From: Emmonsiellopsis sp. PD_33
Lineage: Eukaryota; Ascomycota; Eurotiomycetes; Onygenales; Ajellomycetaceae
Length of the DNA stretch: 53,581 bases
Reading direction: 5' to 3'
Assembly: GCA_032988165.1 (NCBI GenBank)
Contig: JANTQF010000237.1
Span: forward strand, 1-53,581
Every line of letters starts with the position of its first letter. Positions within the stretch are counted from its first letter, which is position 1. Under the pieces are notes generated by a model. That model saw nothing but the letters and a program-made list of their open reading frames with translations, did no database searches and was not told where the DNA came from. Positions 44,612-53,581 of the stretch are shown piece by piece. A program made the position numbers and the translations under genes.

Positions 44612-46263
44612 CTATGCATTAGCAGTGCCATTGGCAGTGATTTTCGGTCGCTTCCAAAGTCTCTCCATCGCTTCGGGGGACTCTTCACCGTCACTATCTT
44701 GACCTTGGGCTTCAGGTGCTATTTTCCCTGGTGTGGCCTCGATCGCCGTGTTATTGTCCGTGTCAACGGCGGGTGCTGGTATAGAGCTTATCGTCTGGGC
44801 AGCGGCGGCGACTGCGGCCCCTTGAGGTTCCACAGCTTCAACTCTAGCGTTGGCAGCCTCGATGAATTCATCCCGCTTCTCCTTGGTCCAGTCCATAGCA
44901 TTTCGATACCAGGTAGCAGCCTCTCGAAAACCCTCAGGAGAATCGGTTATAGCAAATGACCTTAACCTAGTCATAAAATATTGGGGCCCGGTCTGGGAGC
45001 CAGTAGGCCTTGCGGGGTGTGTGGCATACAAGTTAAGAATCCCAGGCTGATAAACCGCTGTAATCGTGTAGGCATTGTTATCATAAACCAGTTCGTCCTT
45101 GCCATACGACTGGAGGCGATGCATTCCGCGGGCGCCAACGGCACCGTCATAGCAAGCTTGTCGCCGGGCTGTACTGTGGACTCCATCTGGCCCTTTAGCC
45201 TCGAGAAAAAAATTTGGGACCAGGGGAAGATCTCGCTGTGTCGAAGGGATAATAAATTGCTTGAGATGTCTTTGGATCCGGCTGTCAAGCTGTTCCGGAC
45301 GAGCACCAATAAAACGATCAGGTTTGGCAGGCGAGATAGTGCCATCCGTCATCGAGGCAAGATTTGCAAGAACATACCCACTTCCAACGCACCTAATGTC
45401 GGCAATTTCGCCTTCAATAACGTGAATAATTGAAGACATTACTACCTGCTCTTTGGTTACGCCAGCGTCCTTTTCTTCAAATGCATCAAAGTCTTCATCT
45501 GTGAACCTTGACGGTGAAAGAGACGGCCGGCGTCGAGCAAATCGATGTTTAATATCCTCCAAATTATCTGGTTGCGGGGCTTTCCGGCGATCTGGCCACA
45601 CATATCGGTCGGGATAGATGCCAAAGTTGATCAAGTGCTGATGAAAATTTCGACTATATGGCGTAGCAGTAGTACTGTTTCCCGTGCGGGTGGGCGTGTC
45701 TTCATCTTGGGCAAAATCCCCCGAGGCCCGTTTTTTACCCCGTTTTTTACCCTTGGGGGTTGGGGTTTTGGGTGGGTCCATGTCGACTGGGGTGAAGGGG
45801 CTTTCGGGAAATGGATACTATAAATTCAATTGAGTACCTAGCGCCATAGATAGATGGATCGAATACATACTCCTCTAAGGTCAGACAAATCCGGCCCCCC
45901 GTGTTTGGATAGCCGTTGTATAGTGCCCAAGCACCACGATTCGCAATTGTGAAGGAAGTCAGGAGCAAACTGGAAACGCTGGCTGCGTTTTTCCAACTCG
46001 GCGCGAAACTGTCTGGTTACCGGCCTACGAGCCTTTGACACAGATGGGCGTGGATTGGAATTTTTTGACGCGTTGTTCCTTCGGTCTAGCTCTCTTAACG
46101 CGCCCGTCGTGAGATATACGTGGGACAAATTGTCATAATAGGCAGGCAGACGATAGATTTTCGGCTTCCTTGACAAATTATACGACCAGTCAACGTTTGA
46201 CTCTGGCTCTAGACGAGCATGCTGGGAAAGCATAGACCGGTCGCCATGGGGTCGCGGGCTCAT
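44612..46263 (-). CDS. DUF7924 protein, possible PD-(D/E)XK-type fold
   Basis: 532-aa protein from two exons (46263-45871 and 45817-44612) joined by a 53-nt intron in phase, giving the conserved GGPDLSDLRGYP junction. The N-terminus contains LRELDRRN, then RRPVTRQF. A linker rich in Lys and Thr (PKTPTPKGKKRGKKRA) may hold a nuclear signal. The DUF7924 region follows: FTDEDFDAFEEKD, a GARPEQLDSRI block, then LVPNFFLEAKGPDGVHS, ARRQACYDGAVGARGMH, LQSYGKDELVYDNNAYTI and YFMTRLRSFAITDSPEGF. The D...FxLEAKGP arrangement resembles the D-ExK core of PD-(D/E)XK nucleases, but that is inference. The tail is acidic and Ala-rich. The family is often repeated in Pezizomycotina genomes with no assigned role. 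Confidence 0.85.
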
Positions 46264-48315
46264 GGCGAGGGGCACTTGAAGTGTGGAGCGGGCGCAGCCC
46301 GTTTTATCAGACAGCAGACGAGCGCAATGCTTTCTTGCGGCTCCGGGGGGTGCTGGTGTGTTTGTGCGCGCTTTGACGCGTCGTCGCCCGGCTAAGGTGT
46401 AAACAAGGCTGCGAGCCAATCGCAGTCAGGCTTGGGCAGCAGCGGCGGCGGCACAGCAGCGCGCAGCCTGGAGATGCACACAAACTGCCCCAATCACCGC
46501 CTGGGGTGGATGGGCAAGCCGGAGATTCCGTGGAACACGGTTTGCCAGATTTCGATTGATGCAATCTCCGATGGGGGAAAAGCAAGGATGCACGGCAACC
46601 GCGGGGTTCAAGCTGTGCTGGCCAAGGATGTGGTGCAGGAGTGAACAGTTCTGTTGCTGCACAGGATGATGAAAACAAATTGTTAGTTAGAATGGTAGAA
46701 GATGGGCGTAGCAGGTAGATGCTGCCCAGGTCAAGTCGTGGGCGTATTTATCTGGCCATCCTCAGCGGAGGGAGCCTCTTCATTGTCCAGCATGTTCCAC
46801 TGCGAGGGGCTGATTCATGTTGTCCACGGGTGTTGTACGAGATAATGGCCAGGCGGATCCAGCCACAACTCGCTTTGTCTTTCAGAATGGGATGCATTCT
46901 CAAACACAACGCTGAGAAGTCAAATACTGCAACAAGGCTGGTTGTCTGTTTGTCTGTTCGTCGGTGGGTTGGGACGAAACAGAGATGGATGGTTGTGTCG
47001 CATTTAGGCTAAATGCAACTGCGATGGGTTTGCCAAGACTGGGACATCTCAACGTCAAACAGTGGCAAGCATGTATCAAATATCAAAATGGACGCGCTTT
47101 GTTTGTTTCACTTTGGACATCTGGAGACTTCCTTAGCAACGATAAAACAAAACAGGGGGACGTGATACACGGATCTATCCCGCGGTCAAAGGCGGCCACC
47201 ATACTGGATGTTGGTTACCCAAACCCCTTACAGTTAATCGCTACATATCAAACATCTCTTACAAGGCATTTAGCACACGTCCCATCCGGCGCCATTTGAA
47301 TATGTCAGTTAGATTTAAAGAAAATGGAAGAATCCACACATTATCTTCCAGGCATATTCTATATCCCTGCCTCCCTCCCCCTTCCTTAACACCAACCCCA
47401 CCAAACCCACCACACACACTACAACCTACCTACCCCCCTCCCTCCCTTAAAGGCATACACATACATATATGTGTGTCTATACCTACCACAGTAGTTACAC
47501 CCTCGTCCCTCGTCCCTTGTCCCTTACGTCACAGGATATTAGGTATCTCCCCCACGACCTCATTCAAGTTTCCTTCTAGAACGATGATCCTAGTACATAA
47601 TGTATGAGTGAAGATTATTTACCGAAGAATTGTTTCACTTGTAGACGTGATGGAAATGATGGTGAGAAGTTATACAGTAAAAGGATGGATGGAGGGATGG
47701 GGTGATCAGAAAGAATGTTAATGTGGGATATATAGCATCCTATGTAGTTACATGTATATAGCGACTGCAGATCTCATCATTTTCCCGCAAAATAAAATAC
47801 CTTGAGCAAGAAGCGACGGTGATTTATTCCTTGGCTTCCATCCATATCTCCCAGCCCAGGAAAAGACAATCAGACAATCATCACCACTACCTCCCTTCTT
47901 TCTGACTATTTGGAAAAACCAAGACAAAAGGGATTTCCAAGGGGGTGGAGAGAAAGACAAAAGAGAAAAAAAGGGACATATCCCAAATGTATATACAAAG
48001 AAGGATGGGCAGAAAATGCCGTTAAAGGGTTTTCATGCCGGTGGCTTTTTGTGTTTTCAGCCCTGTGCTCAGGTCCATAGACGAATATCGACTACCTCAG
48101 CAAATAAAAAAAAAGATTGTTACCATCCCAAGAAAAAAAAAAAGCAGCCCCAACGCCTTCCTATCCAGTAGGTAACGTATTGTAGACTCCGCCAAACCTA
48201 TCGCGCCGCCGTAAACGGAACAAAGGGGAATCCAACGGCGTAACCAATCGCTCGCGCCTTGACAAAATATATATATATATACCAGAACTCGACGCCGAAT
48301 AACCTCGCGAAACTT
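46264..48315. other. Spacer upstream of the DUF7924 gene
   Basis: A 2.05-kb gap between minus-strand genes. GC-rich near 46264-46500 (DUF7924 promoter), then CT/CA-rich around 47360-47460 and AT-rich with A-runs near 48110-48145 (3' flank of the zinc-cluster gene). Open frames at 46307-46678 (minus) and 46964-47299 (plus) have no domain. Confidence 0.5.
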
Positions 48316-51094
48316 TTAAGCTGGCCGTGCCAAATTCCACGTATCGACGACACCATAGTCGGTCGTATGGTCAAGTGTGTCGACGGTATGCGGTATTAGG
48401 ATCCCATCGAGCGACTCATGGGAAGATATCAGCGGATCCGCGTGCTTTGGAGCGGAGACCAGCTCGTCAAGTGGGCCAATACTCTCTTCGGAATAGCTGA
48501 TGACGCTTTGATTCGACTGGATTTGCATATCGCTTCCGGCTGATGACCATCCCTCCGGGGACCATCCCTGTATTTCCTGCGGTGGGGCAATCGACATGGA
48601 TGACGGGGGATGTGTTGGATACTGGTAAGGAAGCGCAGTCAAGTCTGCGACACCAACATCCCCACATTCTCCGCCGCCATAGATTCCGTTGAAAATGTTG
48701 GAATGTCCGCTGTCCATGTCGCCAAGGACATGTTCCCAGTCCGCCAATGTAAAGCCAGCGCCGTTGCACGATGGAGATGTTTTAGCATCAATTTTTTCAT
48801 TGCCCAAGGGCAGGTAGTCGAGGTTCAAATAGTCAGACGGGAGATCGCTGGACGAGTGTGGTGTTACCGCACTCAGGTCATGGTACGCTGATGAGGAAAC
48901 ACTAAAGGAGCTCGATGACCGGATACTGCGCTGGTATAGTTCCGGGCTGATAGTAGAAATTGTATTTCTATGGCCGTTATTTCTTGGTGTGGAGGGCTTG
49001 TCAGACGCCACGTTGAACGGCAAGCGCGACTTCAGAGACTGGGCTTTTTTCGGCGACTTGATTTTTGGCGACGGTGCAGGCATATCCTGGGTCTGCTGGC
49101 TGGCTTCTGACTTGACCGGTTTGGGCTCTTCGGCTAACGAAACGAGGCTTAGAATGTTGCCAAATTCGGCGGCAGCTTCGGCGGATTCACACTCGATAAG
49201 CGTTGCAGCTGTAGAAAGTAGCTTGTGTCCTTCCTTCACTAGCTTGCAGTCGCGGCCGAGATTCATGTTTTGCCATAGCACACCAAGGCTGGACATGAAA
49301 ATAAGTTCCCTCTTGTTGATGCCAAGCGAGAGGCTCATCCTTCTCTCCTCCAAAAGTTGCAGAATTTGAATGATATGTTTTCCTGAATCGACCAAAGCAA
49401 GCAAAGACGGGGATGAGCTATTTTGTGGAGCAAAGCAAACTGCGGGACGTCGAATAAGGGTGCGGATATAGTAGTATGTGGTAGACTAAATCGGGTTAGC
49501 GTCGTAGCTGGGCTAGGAAAAAAGTAGGAGCTTACAAGAAGAGGCGACCGGCTTCCAGTCACATTGGTGCTTGGCTTATCCTGGCTAAACTCGAGCCGCA
49601 GATGTGGAGGAAGGGCTTTCTGCCACTCATCCAGCTCTTCTGCTAGAGAATGTATGGTGGACAGAGAAACTTCATAGCCCGCTGGGGAAGGGTAGAGCTG
49701 GGTCATGACCTTGTTCAGGATTCGAGCTGCTGAAAACAATGCCAGTGCACCTGAAATTCGAGTCGATTCACCCGGCAACGTTGGGACGAATCCAGTTTCT
49801 GTTACATTCTCGTCATCAACGTCCGCTGGATACTCTGCGCAGATATCCGATTCGGTCAACAATACGGGCAGTCCTGTCAGCGCAGCAGCGAAGCGATCGA
49901 GAACATATTGACACCAGAAGACCTTCTTGCGGGTTTCACTGGTGAGAGGGTTGAACGAGAACCGCTTCTGGCTTTGGTGAAGACCAAGCTGATGACAAAG
50001 ACCAACGGCAACGCCACGATATCGAAGAAGGCTCTTGTAGTCAGCCTTTACTGTGTAATAGATCTGTGCCAGGACATAGCATTGAAGTGCAGACAGGGAT
50101 ATGTCGTGTGCGAGAGCGTCAAGTTTAGGCACCCAATTCTGTTCGAAGAAGGTAGGGTCTTGAGGGATACGGGACTATGGGATGTAATTAGTGTTAGGAC
50201 CGTGTAATAGCACCAATCGGAGGTACATACCGTAGATGAGATTGCAGCAATTCCAAAAATCAAATTCAATTGGGCCAAGTAATATTTGTCATCTTCAAAT
50301 GCGTTTGGGTTGTTGGTGTACTGGCCATAAATCTTCAAGATCGTAGGTCGATGGACGACAGGATACAGTGGTGCCCATTCTTGGAAGAAGATATTGATAA
50401 GTTGGTCAGACACAAGCCGGGGAGGGGTCTTGGGAGCTGTGTCCTGACGCCGCCAGACAGGCAGCGACGGTGGGGAGAGCAGAGCATCCGTTGAAAAGCT
50501 CGATGATGATCTACCGCTATTCTCCAGCTTATTCGCAAACGCATCTGAAAAGGGTTAGCATATGTCAAGATACTTTGTGAAGGACATCGTACCAATGAAT
50601 GCCCTTGTACTCGAAGGACCAGTAAATGGAGCATCTCTGGTAGGTTTTCTCAACAACGACGAAGAATGCTGCACACGGATCAAGTCATCCCGCTTCTCGG
50701 AGGCAGAAGACTTCGCCTCATTGCCAGGCGAAGAAGCGGAATCGGCGGATGTAGGGGGTGTCGCTTTCCGTGACGGCGAAGTAAACGAATGTATGCGTGA
50801 CAAAACATCGATCTTCTCATCCTTCTCATCCAAGAGACCCTTCAACTCCCGTACTTCAGCCTCCAGCGCGCGCACCCTGTCCTCCAACGACTCGGTGTAT
50901 CCTCGAGGAAAAGCCCGTCTGCTCAGCTTGTCGCTGGTCTTGCACTCGAATCCGACATGGGCACACTGTGAACAGCACGGACGCACGCCATCGCAGCGGA
51001 TTTTCTTGCTGCGACACCGATCGCAGGCCTGGGCGACACGGCTCTGGGAGTTGTTGCCAACCTTGATGACCTTCATGGGAAGGATGCCGGGCAT
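48316..51094 (-). CDS. Zn2Cys6 transcription factor, Cat8/FacB/Sip4-like
   Basis: 874-aa nuclear regulator from exons 51094-50593, 50544-50231, 50174-49536 and 48316-49485, all phases closing. The true start is MPGILPMKVIKVG at 51094, since the open frame upstream begins with GTG. The zinc cluster ACDRCRSKKIRC...CCSQCAHVGFEC has CX2CX6CX6CX2CX6C spacing. It is followed by DKLSRRAFPRGYTESLEDRV and a heptad coiled coil (dimerisation). This linker plus SDKL-FPRGYTE arrangement is shared with Cat8, FacB and Sip4 regulators of non-fermentable carbon use. A fungal-specific TF middle-homology region spans about residues 230-600 (VHRPTILKIYGQY, GLHQSQKRF, RKKVFWCQYVLDR). The C-terminus is Ser/Pro-rich and acidic with a possible activation segment (FTLADWEHVLGDMDSG). 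Target genes cannot be told from sequence. Confidence 0.9.
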
Positions 51095-51393
51095 GGCCAC
51101 GTTATGTGGGAGCTATCCCAATGCCAGGTTTATGTTATAGCCTCCTCCTCCACGCCACTATACCACGCGAAACGAGACGAACACGAATCCCCGTCAGTTA
51201 ACAACGCTGAGACTGGACAAAAGACGGCTGGGGTGTAGTCATAGACAGATATCGCACAGGGCAGAACGAGACGACGCTGGAATGGGTCCGCAACGGGCAG
51301 ACGACAGAGTAGAGAGGGTGAGACAGACACGCAGGCAAGGAGGAGGCAGAACGCAGCACAAGACAACGCAGTGGAACGAATCGCAAGAAGAGA

Positions 51394-51430
51394 GATGGGA
51401 TGGGATGAGATGAGATGAGATGAGATGAGG
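51394..51430. repeat. GATGA/GATGG tandem run
   Basis: Tandem pentamers of the GATGG then GATGA type across about 37 bp, located about 300 bp upstream of the zinc-cluster gene start. Likely a variable-length satellite. Confidence 0.8.
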
Positions 51431-51753
51431 TCGAGGATGAGCCCGCTGGATCCGCGTGGCCAAGAAGGGAATCCAGCCCAAGCCCAAAGCGGAAAACGTG
51501 GGGCAGGCCGGGGCCGGAGCCGCCAAGCCCCGGACAAATGGAAAAATCGCCCCCTGCCAGCTTCATCGTCTGGCAATATGGGCAATATGGCAATATCGAG
51601 AATAGCCAGTATATCCTCTCTGGTATATCTATCTGCATCTATCTACCCGCAATGCATCAGTTGAGCCGGTCAGCTGGCATCTCCACGCCCATCCCTGCTG
51701 CCAGGTGGCATATTACCCGTCGCTGCAGCCATAGGGCAGCTGTCGTGCTCCCT

Positions 51754-51779
51754 GTCCAGTGTCCAGTGTCCAGTGTCCA
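51754..51779. repeat. CCAGTGT heptamer repeat
   Basis: Three perfect copies of the heptamer CCAGTGT followed by a diverged fourth (CCAATGC), in the upstream region of the zinc-cluster gene. Confidence 0.75.
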
Positions 51780-52837
51780 ATGCCGGCCGCTTCAGATCAT
51801 GTTTTAACTTCCTGAGTCCTTCCAGAAGGTTGTTGTTTTGCCTTCCATGCTTCTCCCTATATAGAGAGCCATTGGTCCTCCAACGATATCTTGTTCAGCC
51901 ATGCCACACACACACAACTGGTCATTCTTCGCCAAACTTGCCACAGAAATGAGTTGATTGCAGGCTATCATTGCCATAGATACTCATTTTTAAGTTTCTC
52001 CAGTCCAACCAGTTACCAGAACCAGTTTCCCATCGGCAATGTTTCGGACTTTTCCAGCCGCATGAAACAATAACATGTCTCGGGCAAAGTTCGCTCCAAG
52101 CCGCAACTTAATATTACACTTTTTTCTTCTCCAGATTTCCCGATTTCAATTTTCGCCCCAACAAACCAGATCATTGTGGGGGTAGCCAATCAACTTTTGA
52201 TAGATACTGGGTCTGGTATCGATAAAAAACTTCTTTTGATTGGTTCCAGGCACATCATTTGCCTGGTGGAGTTTCTGATTCGCGGGACCTTTGTTTTTGG
52301 CTGCGGGAGTTGTCTTTTTCTGGAACGAGGAGAAACCATGGCGCGTTTTTCTTCTTTGCTGTTCCTTTAACCTATGTATAAGGATCATTGCATAATTGAT
52401 CAAAATGTATTTCTAACCAGTGAGGCAACAATTGATTAAGTTATGCGGTCTTCTATATAAACCGCGTGGCTAGATCAAGGTCAGGATGTGGCGATTCAAC
52501 TAACTTACACGAGCATATTCCTCATCAAGATACACCATTGATGGATGGCTAGATAGGACGATAACCAGACTAGGGCTAGAACGCAGGTGCTTCAGTCCAC
52601 AGATGGAGAGTACCATTTCCAATGCGCGGGGTAGCTAGTAGCCAATAACAGGCACAGGCCAAACAGACTGGTAGATAGATAGACAAATGCCCTGCCTTGT
52701 ACTCCTTCAACCATCTCCTCAAGTCCCCAGCTCGCTCACTGACAACTAGTTACTGCATACATACCAGCCAAAACCAAACCGGCCCCTTTCCATCAATCCA
52801 GCTCCACCTCCCACTATCAACATGGCATTTTTTAACT

Positions 52838-52866
52838 AACCAACCAACCAACCAACCAACCAACCA
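52838..52866. repeat. (AACC)n microsatellite
   Basis: About seven tandem copies of AACC in a pyrimidine/adenine-rich stretch with no gene. Confidence 0.9.
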
Positions 52867-53458
52867 GTTTAGACCGTGCGGTCCTTTTCTTTCCTTCTTA
52901 TTCTTCTTCTTCTTTGTCTTCTTTTTTAATCTTCACAGATCAGAACGGGAACTGCTCGTGCCCACTCTACCATCCTATCCGTACCTACGTAGCCTTGCAT
53001 GGGGACGATATAGATAGCGCCGGCGGGCGACGGGTCATGATGACGGAGATACCGCGGGATATTTACGGAGAAAGTATGGTACTTTGTGTTTGGGTTTGGG
53101 GACCTGCGTAGGAACGGGCTAGGTGGGTGGGGAAAGGGAGGTGGGGGTGGAGTTGGAGTTGGATTATTCGCTTTGACGTAATTGTGGCCCGGTGGTTTGG
53201 TTGATCTGGGGTGTGAGGGGGACGGGGATATTTTTGGGGATTTGGTTATGAGGGTGTTATGGTGTGGATGGGTTGGGTTGGGTTTGGTTATGATGGAGAT
53301 GGGATGGTGGTCTATGTATGTAACTATGTATGTACTGTTATTGTTTCTGGGAGGTGAAATGTTAAATATGCTCCTGAGTCATCATGTTGATGGATGTTGT
53401 CTATTGCGGGTATTAGATTCTTATAGTATGGTATGGATAGCTAGTCGGAAACACCCTT

Positions 53459-53484
53459 CCCCCCCCCCCCCCCCTTTTTTTTTT
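53459..53484. repeat. C16-T10 homopolymer pair
   Basis: Sixteen C followed directly by ten T. The exact lengths may be assembly-uncertain. It lies near the window edge in non-coding DNA. Confidence 0.85.
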
Positions 53485-53581
53485 GGGTGCCAAAGTCATA
53501 TCCTCCATCGTGGCCCGGCGGCCAGGGCTGCGGTTGGCACGACGGGTACTAACCTTCACCACGGTGCTGATTATCGTTCGG

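Larger units (their letters stand above)
51095..53581. other. 2.5-kb upstream region to the window edge
   Basis: Promoter and leader of the zinc-cluster gene plus flanking DNA. It contains a GATGA-type tandem run (51394-51430), CCAGTGT repeats (51754-51779), an AACC microsatellite (52838-52866) and a C16-T10 homopolymer pair (53459-53484). Small open frames here lack domains. The last about 90 bases are GC-rich and could be the edge of another gene, but too little is present to call it. Confidence 0.5.

Noticed and set aside
36896..46263. Extension of the putative metabolite locus to include spermidine synthase and transketolase
   Set aside because: Both are core-metabolism housekeeping genes on the opposite strand with no biosynthetic link to the reductase.
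45838..46419. Longer N-terminus of the DUF7924 protein starting at 46419
   Set aside because: That position is TTG. The first in-frame ATG is at 46263.
53490..53581. Possible minus-strand exon at the window edge with a GTTAGT donor
   Set aside because: Only about 90 bases are available and no protein family is recognisable.

Overview
This is a window of filamentous ascomycete nuclear DNA. Short spliceosomal introns (about 50-170 nt, with GTAAGT/GTATGT-type donors), fungal-only protein families (CFEM, Zn2Cys6, Pmp3) and long AT-rich spacers all point that way. The protein repertoire (DUF7708, DUF7025-AAA, DUF7924, NRPS-like reductase, Cat8/FacB-type regulator) suggests Eurotiomycetes, perhaps an Aspergillaceae relative. 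I cannot name a species. No rRNA, CRISPR array, intact transposon or confident tRNA was found. All splice models below were built by eye from donor/acceptor sites and phase, and most close exactly in frame.

Layout. 0.9-1.9 kb: V-ATPase proteolipid subunit c (minus). 2.4-8.3 kb: a divergent pair, a DUF7025/AAA ATPase (minus) and a DUF7708 protein with a degenerate STAND-like P-loop (plus), sharing a promoter of about 630 bp. 8.8-10.6 kb: a predicted mitochondrial protein of uncertain, possibly FIST-like, family (minus). 12.7-13.1 kb: pmp3 (plus). 15.2-17.4 kb: a CFEM membrane protein with a long cytoplasmic tail (plus). 19.3-20.1 kb: an alpha-kinase (minus). 21.8-23.7 kb: an AIM9-like phosphotransferase with an altered catalytic-loop residue (minus). 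26.7-27.5 kb: a small bZIP factor (plus). 31.0-33.1 kb: a fungal multi-pass membrane protein (plus). 33.5-36.9 kb: an A-T-R NRPS-like carboxylate reductase (plus). 37.4-39.1 kb: spermidine synthase (minus). 40.2-43.0 kb: transketolase (minus). 44.6-46.3 kb: a DUF7924 protein (minus). 48.3-51.1 kb: a Cat8/FacB/Sip4-like Zn2Cys6 regulator (minus).

Most genes are unrelated housekeeping or accessory genes in a gene-sparse segment. Two groupings deserve attention. One is the divergent AAA/DUF7708 pair. The other is the plus-strand run of bZIP, membrane protein and NRPS-like reductase (26.7-36.9 kb), which could be a minimal metabolite locus. Other notable details are an Asn-to-Ser change in the AIM9-like catalytic loop, a presequence-like in-frame extension ahead of spermidine synthase, a 13-nt micro-exon in the V-ATPase gene and an in-frame 51-nt GC-AG intron in the AAA gene.
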